The notes under the pieces are model-generated. The model saw nothing but the letters and a program-made list of their open reading frames with translations, made no database searches and was not told the DNA's origin. Positions 8,695-17,545 of a stretch of DNA of 64,000 bases are shown here, in pieces. The stretch covers positions 249,632 to 313,631 of the forward strand of contig NZ_AOIB01000021.1 of NCBI RefSeq assembly GCF_000337675.1, written 5' to 3'. The position numbers were made by a program, and so were the translations under genes. The stretch's first letter is position 1. Every line of letters starts with the position of its first letter. Origin of the DNA: Natronococcus amylolyticus DSM 10524 (lineage in GTDB: Archaea; Halobacteriota; Halobacteria; Halobacteriales; Natrialbaceae).

Positions 8695-9110
8695 CGACGC
8701 GATCGGACGACCCGGGTTCCGGCGGCGAGGTCGCCGATCCGCTGGCGGTCGTCGGTGACGAGCATCACCACCAGCCCGACCGCGTAGTTCAGGATGCCGT
8801 CGACGATCCGGAGCACGTTTCGCACGAGCGCCTGGCCGACCGAGATCGGCGTTCCGTCGGGGTTGACGACGGCGACGCCCGCGATATACTTCCCGACAGT
8901 CTGTCCGACCGCGGCCTCGAGGGCGACGAAGTAGCCGAGGTAGGCGACCGCGCCGAAGAAGTAGACGCCGGCGGTCGTCTCCGGCCCCATCGCGAACAAC
9001 AGTCCGACGCCAAGGATCACCGTGAGAACGTGATCGATGAGAAAGCCGGCGACCCGGGGCAGAATAACGTCCCCTTCGGTCCCCGCGTATCCGCGTTTCG
9101 TTGTCTCCAT
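8691..9110 (-). CDS. RDD family integral membrane protein
   Basis: 139 aa with about three or four transmembrane segments. It carries the RDD family hallmarks: LPRVAGFLIDHVL (Arg and Asp in the first helix), GQTVGKYIAGVAVVNPDGTPIS, and the C-terminal DDRQRIGDLAAGTRVV. Family function is uncertain; some members are suggested transport or stress proteins. A TTTATTAG box about 26 nt upstream of the ATG (9132-9140) supports the start and a monocistronic leaderless transcript. Confidence 0.85.
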   Translation of the reverse strand: METTKRGYAGTEGDVILPRVAGFLIDHVLTVILGVGLLFAMGPETTAGVYFFGAVAYLGYFVALEAAVGQTVGKYIAGVAVVNPDGTPISVGQALVRNVLRIVDGILNYAVGLVVMLVTDDRQRIGDLAAGTRVVRSRR

Positions 9111-9183
9111 GCGCCCTCTCCCGGAGTGATTCTAATAAACTTTCTGACTGTTCGAGAACGCGCAGATTCGGATCGGCCCGGCG

Positions 9184-9576
9184 TTACTCGAGCGTCTCCT
9201 GGCTGATCGTGTTCGGCAGCAGCTCCTCGAGGGTGTACTCGCTCGGTTCCTCGTCGTCGCCTTCGTCACAGAAAACGTCGAGGTCGCCGTCGCAGAACTC
9301 CGAGAGCGTCTGGCGGCACATCCCGCAGGGCGTGACGCCGTCTCGGCGGTCGGAGCTGACCGCGAGCCGAGAAAAGTCGCGGTGGCCGTTCTTGACGGCC
9401 TCGGCGATCGCGACCTCCTCGGCGTGGAGGCTGTTGCTGAAGTTGGCGTTCTCGAGGTTGCAGCCGACGAACACCTCGCCGTCGGCGGTCTCGAGGGCCG
9501 CGCCGACGCGGTACTCGGAGTAGGGAACGTGGGCGTCCGTCTGAACGTCGCGTGCGGCTTCAATCAGGTCGTCCAT
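9184..9576 (-). CDS. cdd: Cytidine deaminase
   Basis: 130 aa. It deaminates cytidine and deoxycytidine to uridine and deoxyuridine. The zinc and catalytic motifs are SLHAEEVAIAEAV (His zinc ligand and catalytic Glu) and TPCGMCRQTLSEF (two Cys ligands); VGCNLENANFSN binds substrate. The size is that of the short tetrameric class, yet the first ligand is His, not the Cys usual in that class. It is the last gene of the nucleoside importer transcription unit, 62 nt after the second permease, so imported cytidine can feed into uridine and then to uridine phosphorylase. Confidence 0.93.
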   Translation of the reverse strand: MDDLIEAARDVQTDAHVPYSEYRVGAALETADGEVFVGCNLENANFSNSLHAEEVAIAEAVKNGHRDFSRLAVSSDRRDGVTPCGMCRQTLSEFCDGDLDVFCDEGDDEEPSEYTLEELLPNTISQETLE

Positions 9577-9638
9577 AGTCGTGATTACCACGACCGAAGC
9601 AAGAAGGCACCGACCCGCGCGTCGGGACGAGACCGCGA

Positions 9639-10715
9639 TCAGTCCTCGTCCCCGTCGTAGGCCTCGCCCGCAGCCTCCGGCAGCCGGGTCTTGCCGACGA
9701 AGACGAGGACGACGATCACCGTCGCGTAGGGGATCGTCCGGATGAGCTCCGTCGGAACGGCGTAGCCGAGATTCTGGAGCTGGAACTGCATCGCCTCGAG
9801 CCCCGCGAAGAGAAACGAGCCCAGCAGCGCGCCGATCGGGTGGTAGTTCGCGAAGAGGTAGGTCGCGATAGCGATGAAGCCCCGACCGCCGATCGCGGTC
9901 TCGCCGCCGCCGGCGAACGTGCCGAGCTGGCCGAGCGCGAAGCCGGCGCCCCCGAGCCCGGCGAAGATCCCCGAGAGCAGAACCGCGGTGTAGCGAACCC
10001 GACGGACGTCGACGCCCGCCGTATCGAGCGCCTTCGGGTTCTCGCCGCTGGCGACGACCCAGCGGCCGAACGCGGTTCGGTTGAGCAGGTACCAGCCCGC
10101 GACCGCGGCCGCGAGCATGATGTACACCTGCGGGGGCGTGTCGAACAACAGGTAGCCGAGCAGCGGGATCTCCGACAGCACCGGGATCGTGACGTTCTGG
10201 AAGTAGCCGACGCCCGCGGTGTTGGGGCTGTCGAAGACGATACGGGAGACGAACGGCGCGAGCCCGAGCGCGATCAGCCAGACCGCCAGTCCCGCGATGA
10301 TCTGGTCGGCCTTGAAGTCGATACAGACGACCGCGAACAGCAGGGCAAACAGCGTGCTGACGAGGACGCCGACCGCGAAGCCCCACCAGTGATGGGAGAG
10401 GGCGAGCGTGGACTCGCCCGAGCCGAGCCAGAACGTGACGATGATCGCCGAGAACGCCGAGACGATCAGCAGTCCCTCGATCCCGATGTTGATCACGCCG
10501 CTCTTTTCGGCGAAGATGCCGCCGATCGCGGCCAGCGCGATCGGCACCGCCAGCCGGAGCATCGTCGTGTGCGTGCTCGGGTTGGCCGCGATCGAGAGCA
10601 ACACGCCGGCCCACGAGTCGGGGAAGACGAGTCCGAGAACGACCCACACCGCCGTAATCGCGCCGAGGCCGACAAGCAGGGTCCGGCGGTCTGGTCGGGA
10701 GGGGAGCTCAATCAT
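9639..10715 (-). CDS. Nucleoside ABC transporter permease (second)
   Basis: 358 aa multi-spanning permease of the BMP-type (branched-chain-like) import family. It has the characteristic EKSGVINIGIEGLL motif near residues 65-80 and about eight to ten hydrophobic segments. ATG at 10715 is chosen over GTG at 10724 because a perfect Shine-Dalgarno GGAGGTGA lies five bases upstream. It overlaps the preceding permease gene by 8 bp, showing translational coupling. Confidence 0.9.
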   Translation of the reverse strand: MIELPSRPDRRTLLVGLGAITAVWVVLGLVFPDSWAGVLLSIAANPSTHTTMLRLAVPIALAAIGGIFAEKSGVINIGIEGLLIVSAFSAIIVTFWLGSGESTLALSHHWWGFAVGVLVSTLFALLFAVVCIDFKADQIIAGLAVWLIALGLAPFVSRIVFDSPNTAGVGYFQNVTIPVLSEIPLLGYLLFDTPPQVYIMLAAAVAGWYLLNRTAFGRWVVASGENPKALDTAGVDVRRVRYTAVLLSGIFAGLGGAGFALGQLGTFAGGGETAIGGRGFIAIATYLFANYHPIGALLGSFLFAGLEAMQFQLQNLGYAVPTELIRTIPYATVIVVLVFVGKTRLPEAAGEAYDGDED

Positions 10716-11934
10716 CGGCCTCACCTCCGGTCGACCGCGTCCGCTCGGGGCCGCCGACGTCGGCGTACCGACGTCCCATCATCCGGAAGAACTCCGGCAT
10801 CGCGACGAAGAGGATGATCAGTCCCGAGAGGACGCCCACGAGTTCTGGCGGGACGTCGGTCGCAGTGTTGATCGCGTTCGACCCGCTCGAGAGTACGCCG
10901 AACAGGAAGGCCGCGGCGCCGACTCCTAACGGATTGTTCCCCGCGAGGATCGAGACGGCGATCCCGTCGAAGCCGAGCGCGGGGACGTTCTCGAGCCAGC
11001 GACCGTGTTCCATCAGCACCCAGAAGGCGCCGGCGATCCCGCCGAGTGCCCCCGAGAGGGTCATGCTCGCAACTGTCATGCGCTTCTCGTCGACACCGCC
11101 GTAGGCCGCGGCTTTCGGCTGAATGCCGCTCGTTCGGAGTTCGTAGCCAAATGAGGTTCGGGCGAGCAGCCAGGCGATGCCGATCATGAGCGCGACCGCG
11201 AAGCCGAGCGCGAGCAGGGAGAAGTCCATCCGACCGCTGAAGCCGACGACCGGAACGTTCGGGATCTCCGCGTACTCCGGGATCGCCCGGGTCTGGGGGT
11301 TCGCGCTGTCGGGATCCTGGAACCGCCAGGACAGTAGCGTCGAGGCGACGCCGGCGGCGATGAAGTTGAGCATGATCGTCGTGATGACCTCGTTCGCACC
11401 CGCGTAGGCCTTGAGCGCGCCGGGGATCGCTCCATAGAGGCCCCCGCCAACGGCACCCGCGAGCACGCCGATCGGAATCAACAGAACGGTGCCGACGAAG
11501 CCGCCGGGGACGTACGACGCGGCGAACAGGACCGTCACCGCGGTCAGCAGCCCGCCGATGACCAGCTGACCCTGCGTTCCGATATTAAAGAGTCCCGCGC
11601 GGAACGCGACGGCTACCGAGAGACCGGCGAAGATCAGCAGCGTCGTCTGTCGCAGCGTCGTCGCGAGGCTGTAGTTCATCGGACTCCAGTCACCCTCGAG
11701 GGGGTGGCCCAGCGAGCCCAGGAACAACTCGTAGTAGACCTGTATCGGGTTGTAACAGAACGTAACCCCTGCGAGGTCGAGGCCGGCCCGACAGGAGGCA
11801 AAGCCCCCGGAGACGAAGACGAGCACGCCGCCGACGAGGATCGCGGCGAACAGCGCCGCGACGCTGATGGCGACCCGTTCGGCCACCGAGGCGTGGATCA
11901 GCCGCTCGAGCAGGCGCTCGAGGTCGTCGCGCAT
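10708..11934 (-). CDS. Nucleoside ABC transporter permease (first)
   Basis: 408 aa, about ten hydrophobic segments, containing the family motif FRAGLFNIGTQGQLVIGGLL near residue 110-130 and NEVITTIMLNFIA. It would pair with the second permease to form the membrane channel of a nucleoside importer. The start ATG shares one base with the ATPase stop codon (TGATG), a tight coupling. The N-terminal 25 residues are amphipathic before the first membrane helix. Confidence 0.9.
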   Translation of the reverse strand: MRDDLERLLERLIHASVAERVAISVAALFAAILVGGVLVFVSGGFASCRAGLDLAGVTFCYNPIQVYYELFLGSLGHPLEGDWSPMNYSLATTLRQTTLLIFAGLSVAVAFRAGLFNIGTQGQLVIGGLLTAVTVLFAASYVPGGFVGTVLLIPIGVLAGAVGGGLYGAIPGALKAYAGANEVITTIMLNFIAAGVASTLLSWRFQDPDSANPQTRAIPEYAEIPNVPVVGFSGRMDFSLLALGFAVALMIGIAWLLARTSFGYELRTSGIQPKAAAYGGVDEKRMTVASMTLSGALGGIAGAFWVLMEHGRWLENVPALGFDGIAVSILAGNNPLGVGAAAFLFGVLSSGSNAINTATDVPPELVGVLSGLIILFVAMPEFFRMMGRRYADVGGPERTRSTGGEADD

Positions 11935-13544
11935 CAGCGATCACCTCCTTCGACGAGGTCGCTCGCTTCCGATTTCGTGGTCTCGCTCGGCCGTTCGCCG
12001 GCCATCAGCAGGCCGAGTTCCTCCTCAGTGATAGTGTCGGGATCGGTGACGTCGACGAACTCGCCCTCGTAGATGACGGCAAGGCGGTCCGACAGCGACT
12101 GGACCTCGTCGAGCGCCGAGGAGACGAGCAACACGGCCTTCCCCTCGCGTCGGAGGTCGAGCAGCCGCTCGTGGATGAACTCGGTCGAGCCGATGTCGAC
12201 GCCCCGCGTGGGGTGGGTCGCGACCACGAGGTCGGGATCGCGCTCGAGTTCGCGGCCGACGACGAACTTCTGCTGGTTGCCGCCGGAAAAGGACTCCGCG
12301 TCCGCGTCGGCGGTGGGCGGTCTGACGTCGTAGGTTCCGATGACGTCCTCGGCGTGGTCCCGGACGCCGGCCCAGTCGATGCGGCCCCCGTGGGCGAACC
12401 GCGGGGAGCGCTGGCTCCCGAGGACGGCGTTCTCGACGAGATCGAACGGCATGACCAGTCCCTGTTCGTGACGGTCCTCCGGGACGTGTGCCATCCCGCC
12501 GTCGATCCGTCGGCGCCGGGACCAGTCCGTGACGTCGTCGCCGTCGAACCGAACCGTTCCCTCGTCGGGCGTTCGCAGCCCCGTGATCGCCTCGATCAGC
12601 TCGCTTTGCCCGTTGCCGTCGACGCCCGCAATGCCGAGGATCTCGCCGGCCCGCACCTCGAGGTCGATCCCCGAGACGACCTCGACGCCGCGGTCGTTCT
12701 CGACGGTCACGTTCGACGCCGAGAGGATCGCCCCACCGGTCTCGACCGGATCGCTGTCGGCCTCGAGCAGAACCTCCCGGCCAACCATGAGTTCGGCGAG
12801 ATCCTCGCGAGTGGTCGTCGCCGGCGCGACGGTCCCGACCGACTTCCCGTCCCGGAGGACGGTGATCGCGTCGGCCGAGTGCATCGCCTCGCCGAGCTTG
12901 TGAGTGATGAAGATGATCGTCTTCCCCTGCTCCGTGAGTTCCTCGAGGACGCCGTAGAGGTCCTCGACCTCCTGGGGCGTGAGGACGGCCGTCGGCTCGT
13001 CCAGGATGAGGACGTCCGCGCCGCGGTACAACGCCTTCAGGATCTCGACGCGCTGCTGGGCGCCGACGCTCAGTTCGCCGACCGTGGCGGACGGATCGAC
13101 GGAGAAGCCGTACCGGTCACAGAGGTCGGCGATCTCGCGCTCGATACGGTCGCGATCGACCGCCAGGCCGCCCCACTTCTTGGGCTCGTTGCCCAGCGCG
13201 ATGTTCTCGGCGACGGTCATTGTGTCGACCAGCATGAAGTGCTGGTGAATCATCCCGACGCCCGCGTCGATCGCATCGCGGGGTCTGTCGAACTGGCGGG
13301 GTTCGCCGTCGACGAGGACCCGCCCCTCGGTCGGCTCGTAGAGCCCGTAGAGGACGTTCATCAGCGTCGTCTTCCCCGCTCCGTTCTCGCCCAGTAGCGC
13401 GTGGACGCTTCCTCGTTCGACCCGAAGATCGACATCGTCGTTCGCGACGACGCCGGGGAACCGTTTCGTAATTCCGTCGAGGTGGACGGCGAGGTCCTCG
13501 TTCGGTCCCGCGCCCCCACCGGTGGCCGTACCAGGCTCGCTCAT
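11934..13544 (-). CDS. Nucleoside ABC transporter, duplicated ATP-binding protein
   Basis: 536 aa with two ABC ATPase modules in tandem. First module: Walker A GENGAGKTT (residues 52-60), LSVGAQQRVEILKAL signature, VLILDEPTAVLTPQE Walker B. Second module: GIAGVDGNGQSELIEAI as a degenerate Walker A, FSGGNQQKFVVGREL signature, THPTRGVDIGS. This two-module layout is typical of BMP/nucleoside and monosaccharide importers. ATG at 13544 (a GTG directly precedes it at 13547) lies four bases after the lipoprotein stop. It energises the two permeases encoded next. Confidence 0.93.
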   Translation of the reverse strand: MSEPGTATGGGAGPNEDLAVHLDGITKRFPGVVANDDVDLRVERGSVHALLGENGAGKTTLMNVLYGLYEPTEGRVLVDGEPRQFDRPRDAIDAGVGMIHQHFMLVDTMTVAENIALGNEPKKWGGLAVDRDRIEREIADLCDRYGFSVDPSATVGELSVGAQQRVEILKALYRGADVLILDEPTAVLTPQEVEDLYGVLEELTEQGKTIIFITHKLGEAMHSADAITVLRDGKSVGTVAPATTTREDLAELMVGREVLLEADSDPVETGGAILSASNVTVENDRGVEVVSGIDLEVRAGEILGIAGVDGNGQSELIEAITGLRTPDEGTVRFDGDDVTDWSRRRRIDGGMAHVPEDRHEQGLVMPFDLVENAVLGSQRSPRFAHGGRIDWAGVRDHAEDVIGTYDVRPPTADADAESFSGGNQQKFVVGRELERDPDLVVATHPTRGVDIGSTEFIHERLLDLRREGKAVLLVSSALDEVQSLSDRLAVIYEGEFVDVTDPDTITEEELGLLMAGERPSETTKSEASDLVEGGDR

Positions 13545-13548
13545 CACG

Positions 13549-14601
13549 TTACAACTCGTCGGGGACGTCGATCTCGCCGTCGATGAGCTCCTCGCGGGTC
13601 TCGTCGACCTCGTCGCGGATTTCCTCGGGGACCTCGTCGCCGATGGACTCGCCGTAGACCGCCTCGACGCCGTTGTCCTCGAGGCCGATCTCCTCTACCT
13701 CGCCGCCCTCGAACGCGTCGTCGACGACGGTGCCGATCGCGTCGAACACCGCCTCGTCGACGCGTTTGACCATGCTCGCAAGGATGACGTCGGCGTAATC
13801 TTCCTGACTCACGGACTGGTCGTCGTCGACGCCGATCGCGAACCGACCCTCGTCCTCAGCCGCCTGGAAGACGCCGATCCCGGTGCGACCGGCAGCGTGG
13901 AACACGATATCCGCGCCCGACTCGTACATCGTTCGGGCCGCTTCCTGTCCGGTTGCCGTGTCGTTGAAGTCGCCGACGTAGCTCGAGAACACCTCCGCGT
14001 CCGGGTTAGTGTGTTCGACGCCGGCCTCGAAGCCGGCGTGGAACGACTCGATCAGCGGCGACTCCTCGCCGCCGACGAAGCCGACGGCGGACTCGTCGGG
14101 GTTCGTCTCGCCGTCGCCGGCCGCGAACTCCTCGTCGGTCAGCAGCCCGGCCAGGGTGCCGACCAGGAACGAGCCCGCTGGTTCGTCGAACAGGTAGCTG
14201 CGGACGTTGTCGGCCTCGACGACCGTATCGACGATGATGAAGTCCTGGTCGGGGTACTCCTCGGCGTTGCCCTCGAGGGCCTCCTCCTGGGCGAAACCGA
14301 TGCAGTTGACAAGGTCGTAGTTGCCCGACTCGGCGAAACTCCGCTGTGCGTCGTCGAACTCCCCGACCGACTCGGGTTCGGCCTCGTCGAAGGAGATACC
14401 GTACTCCTCCTCGGCCTGGACGGCCCCCTGCTGTGCCATGTCGTTGAACGAGTCGTCGCCGAGCCCGCCCGTAGCGTAGACCATTCCGACCTCTACGTTC
14501 TCGCCGTCCCCCTCGTCGCCGAACCCGCCGACGCAGCCGGCCGCCGCCACGAGGCCGGCTGCGCCTGCACCGCACAAGAACTGTCGCCTGTTGGATACCA
14601 T
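13549..14601 (-). CDS. BMP-family nucleoside-binding lipoprotein
   Basis: 350 aa. N-terminus MVSNRRQFLCGAG then LVAAAGC: a twin-arginine motif followed by a lipobox with Cys23, so it is probably Tat-exported and lipid-anchored on the outer face. The mature part matches the basic membrane protein (BMP/PnrA) family: VGMVYATGGLGDDSFNDMAQQG, GFVGGEESPLIESFHAGFEAG, DIVFHAAGRTGIGVFQAA and IGVDDDQS, a nucleoside-binding fold. First gene of the operon; a TTTAAC element about 27 nt upstream of the ATG fits a leaderless start. Confidence 0.92.
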   Translation of the reverse strand: MVSNRRQFLCGAGAAGLVAAAGCVGGFGDEGDGENVEVGMVYATGGLGDDSFNDMAQQGAVQAEEEYGISFDEAEPESVGEFDDAQRSFAESGNYDLVNCIGFAQEEALEGNAEEYPDQDFIIVDTVVEADNVRSYLFDEPAGSFLVGTLAGLLTDEEFAAGDGETNPDESAVGFVGGEESPLIESFHAGFEAGVEHTNPDAEVFSSYVGDFNDTATGQEAARTMYESGADIVFHAAGRTGIGVFQAAEDEGRFAIGVDDDQSVSQEDYADVILASMVKRVDEAVFDAIGTVVDDAFEGGEVEEIGLEDNGVEAVYGESIGDEVPEEIRDEVDETREELIDGEIDVPDEL

Positions 14602-14771
14602 GATACTCGATAGTGCACGAGGTCAGGTTAAATGGTGCGGATTCTGCCGGCTAATTGGACGAACATGCATCGAGACAGACAGCAACTAGCTCGATTCGTC
14701 ACCCGCATCTGACGTCGAGTTCTTCATCACGGCCGCGCTCGAGACCGCGTCACCAGCGTTCGATCACCGCC

Positions 14772-16139
14772 TCACCGGACCGCTTCGATCGCGTGCTCGA
14801 TAACCGTCCGTCCCTCCGCGACCAGTTCGTCGACCTCGTCGCTCTCGGCGTAGAGCCGGATGTAGGGCTCCGTCCCGCTCGGACGGACCAGCAGCCACGA
14901 GGCGTCCGCGAACTCGAGGCGGACGCCGTAGTTCGTGTCGACGCTCGCCTCGGGAAACGCCTCCGGGAGGGCGGACTCGAGGCGAGCCATCGCGTCGGCC
15001 TTGAGTCGGTCGGGGCAGTCGACGCTGACCTTCCGGTAGGGGCGTTCGGTGACCGGCTCCCGTAGCGTAGCGACGCTCCCGGCGTCGGCGACGAGTGCGG
15101 CCACAACGCTGGCGCTCGCGACGCCGTCGATCCAGCCGCCGAAGCTCGTGTGGATATGTTTCCAGGGTTCGGCCGCGAAGACGACCTCGGTGTCGTCACT
15201 GGCCTGGTCGCGTTCCCGGGCAATCCCTTCGTGGAGCGCCCCCAGACGGACTCGCTCGACGCGGCCGCCGGCCGCCCGAACGCGCTCGTCGATCCGGGCC
15301 GAGGCGTTCGGCGTCGTGACGACGACCGGGTCGGCGGCGTCGCTCGTCTCGGTGTAGTGGGCTGCGGCGAGTGCGAGGACAGTATCCTCGTGGACGACTG
15401 CCCCGTCGGGCTCGAGGACGACGAGCCGGTCGGCGTCGCCGTCGTGGGCCAGGCCGAGATCGAACGAGCCCTCGGCGAGGAACTCGCTGAACTCGGTCAG
15501 CGTCTCGGGGGTCGGTTTGCTGTCCCGGCCGGAGAAGTGGCCGTCGACGTTCGCGTTGACCCCGACGACGTCGGCGCCGAGGTCGTCGAGTACCTGCGGG
15601 CTCGCCAGCGCGCCGACGCCGTTCCCGCAGTCGACAGCGATCGAGAGTCCCGCGAGCGGTGACTCGCTGCCGAACTGGGTGCGAACGTAGTCCGCAACGG
15701 CGTTGCGGTACTCGCCGAGGACGTCGGCTCGTTCCGACCGTCCCCACTCCTCCCAGGAAGCAAGCCCGGGGTCGGCAGCACCGACCTGCTCGTCGATCAG
15801 CGCCTCCGCATCGCTGTCGTACTCGACGCCATCGACAAACAGCTTGATTCCGTTGTCGGTCGGCGGGTTGTGACTCGCGGTGAGCATCACGCCGCGCCGA
15901 CCTCGAGAGGCGAACGCGAGCGCCGGCGTCGGCAGGCGACCGACGCGACGGACGTCGGCGCCGGCGCTCTCGAGGCCGGCCTCCATCGCCGCGGCCAGCG
16001 CCGGTCCCGTCTCCCGCCCGTCCCGACCCACGACGAACGTCGTCCCGGACTCGCCCGCGGCCTGGCCGACCGAGAGCGCGAGCGATGGTGAGACGGTCTC
16101 GACTGGGCCGCGGATCCCTGCGGTCCCGAACAGTGTCAT
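14772..16139 (-). CDS. Phosphohexomutase (phosphomannomutase / phosphoglucosamine mutase family)
   Basis: 455 aa alpha-D-phosphohexomutase. It carries MTLFGTAGIRGP at the N-terminus, the phosphoserine loop VMLTASHNPPTDNGIK, the metal loop GLAHDGDADRLVV, and a C-terminal LLVRPSGTEPYIRLYAE phosphate-binding loop; all four domains are present. It interconverts 1- and 6-phosphates of hexoses or hexosamines, and some archaeal members act on pentoses. Since it follows the nucleoside operon, a phosphopentomutase role on ribose-1-phosphate is possible but unproven. GTATAAGT lies about 26 nt before the ATG, so it has its own promoter. Confidence 0.85.
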   Translation of the reverse strand: MTLFGTAGIRGPVETVSPSLALSVGQAAGESGTTFVVGRDGRETGPALAAAMEAGLESAGADVRRVGRLPTPALAFASRGRRGVMLTASHNPPTDNGIKLFVDGVEYDSDAEALIDEQVGAADPGLASWEEWGRSERADVLGEYRNAVADYVRTQFGSESPLAGLSIAVDCGNGVGALASPQVLDDLGADVVGVNANVDGHFSGRDSKPTPETLTEFSEFLAEGSFDLGLAHDGDADRLVVLEPDGAVVHEDTVLALAAAHYTETSDAADPVVVTTPNASARIDERVRAAGGRVERVRLGALHEGIARERDQASDDTEVVFAAEPWKHIHTSFGGWIDGVASASVVAALVADAGSVATLREPVTERPYRKVSVDCPDRLKADAMARLESALPEAFPEASVDTNYGVRLEFADASWLLVRPSGTEPYIRLYAESDEVDELVAEGRTVIEHAIEAVR

Positions 16140-16361
16140 GGTGGCCCGTTCCGCGAGGAACTACTTATACTGTCTGTCCTCGAACGGAGCGAGAACTCGA
16201 GCGCACCCTCCAGGAGGACGGTTTCGGCGTAGTCTTGAGGTGTTGCTGGTCTACGAGAAAAGACACGGCAGCCCGTCTCGTACGAACCGCTGTCCGTCGT
16301 TTTTCGGCACGGCCGAGGGCCGTACTTCGGTTGTGCCTGTAGATCGGGACAGCAATCCGTC

Positions 16362-16991
16362 TCAGGCGTCGGGCATCTCGTCGATGAGAACGACAGCCTC
16401 GCCGTCGACGACCGCCGCGTCGTCGTCCTCGTCGCGGACGACCGTCTCAAGGCGGTACTGGTTGTTGCCGAGGTCCTCGACGATCTCGACGCGGGCGGAG
16501 ACCCGATCGCCGATGCCGACGGGGCCGGCGAACTCGAGGTCCTGGGAGAGGTAGATCGTCAGCCCGGGAAGCCGGGCCAGCGCGGCGCTGATCAGTCCCG
16601 AAACGAGGGTGCCGTGGACGATGCGCTCGCCGAACCGGGTGTCGGCGGCGAACTCGTCGTCGAGGTGGAGGCGGTTCGTGTCGCCGCTGATCTCGGCGAA
16701 CGCGCGCACGTCGTCGTCGGAGAGTTCCTTCTCGAAGGTGACCTGATCGCCAGGACCGAGTGCCGCCGGATCCTCGACGGTTCGCTCGAAGCTCCAGTCG
16801 GCGTCGGCGTACTCGAGGGAGGGGATCGAGGCGTCAGTGTAGTTACCGTTCGATTCCGTCTGGGTCGAATCCATCGCGGCGACGGCGGCGCGGTTGGCCG
16901 CGGTCGCACTCCGGAGGACGGATCGGGTCGCGGTGGACCAGGCGTTGGCCAGGGCGCCAAACCCGTTCTCGCCGGCGTTCTGGTGGGACAT
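16362..16991 (-). CDS. phaJ: MaoC-type (R)-specific enoyl-CoA hydratase
   Basis: 209 aa. It hydrates trans-2-enoyl-CoA to (R)-3-hydroxyacyl-CoA, a PHA monomer. The catalytic hydratase motif is AEISGDTNRLHLDDEFA with Asp104 and His109; a hot-dog fold covers about residues 75-205. The first 60-70 residues form a helical, alanine-rich extension not found in short bacterial PhaJ, perhaps binding the granule or the synthase. It is divergent from phaR, and a TATAACG element about 28 nt upstream (around 17016-17022) supports the ATG at 16991. Confidence 0.87.
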   Translation of the reverse strand: MSHQNAGENGFGALANAWSTATRSVLRSATAANRAAVAAMDSTQTESNGNYTDASIPSLEYADADWSFERTVEDPAALGPGDQVTFEKELSDDDVRAFAEISGDTNRLHLDDEFAADTRFGERIVHGTLVSGLISAALARLPGLTIYLSQDLEFAGPVGIGDRVSARVEIVEDLGNNQYRLETVVRDEDDDAAVVDGEAVVLIDEMPDA

Positions 16992-17156
16992 CTACTCTCG
17001 CTATAGGGACGAGCCCGTTATACCTCTTTGGCTGCACAATGCGCGGTTATCCGTGCCGGCGACGGCGTGGTAACGGACGCTTTCGAGTGCCCGAATGCGG
17101 GCTCGAGGCGGAAAACCGCACTACGGGGCGATGATGACCACCGAAGTGCGCTCGAA

Positions 17157-17179
17157 ACCATTCAGTGGCACTCAATGGT
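17157..17179. promoter_or_regulatory. Dyad-symmetric candidate operator upstream of phaR
   Basis: A 23-bp dyad made of ACCATT / AATGGT outer arms and AGTG / CACT inner arms; only the three single-base spacers break symmetry. It ends 14 nt before the phaR TATA-like element (CTTATTA, 17194-17200), in the phaJ-phaR divergent region. PhaR of Haloferax mediterranei is a known AbrB-type repressor of its own operon, so this is a natural candidate PhaR site. Confidence 0.55.
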
Positions 17180-17224
17180 AGAGATCGGAAACCCTTATTA
17201 GGTCGGAGCGCATTGACTGTGTTG

Positions 17225-17545
17225 ATGACGGACGACTCCGACCGATCGCCCTGGTTCCCGCCGACGATGTTCGCCGAGCAGATGCAGAACGCGGGCGAGC
17301 AGGTCGCCGAATCCCAACAGGAGATGCTGAAACAGCTGATGGAGGCAAGCTCCGCGAACCCGCTCGAGAACGCCTCGAGCTTCGGTCCGATGAACATGGG
17401 AACGGCGACGTTCAAGGCGCGAGTCCAGAGCGGTGGTCGGATCAGTATTCCCGAACCCGAACGGGAAGCCCTCGACATCGAAGAGGGTGATATCGTCCAG
17501 ACGATCGTCGTTCCCGTCAAACGAAACCGCGAGACAGACCAATGA
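17225..17545 (+). CDS. phaR: AbrB-domain PHA regulator
   Basis: 106 aa. The C-terminal half is an AbrB/SpoVT-type swapped-hairpin DNA-binding domain (KARVQSGGRISIPEPEREA, LDIEEGDIVQTIVVPV). The N-terminal part (SPWFPPTMFAEQMQNAGEQ, about 50 residues) is helical and may contact the granule. In Haloferax mediterranei PhaR represses the pha operon and responds to granule formation. ATG at 17225 is preferred over an upstream in-frame start because a CTTATTA box lies about 28 nt before it. It overlaps phaP by four bases (ATGA). Confidence 0.85.
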   Translation: MTDDSDRSPWFPPTMFAEQMQNAGEQVAESQQEMLKQLMEASSANPLENASSFGPMNMGTATFKARVQSGGRISIPEPEREALDIEEGDIVQTIVVPVKRNRETDQ

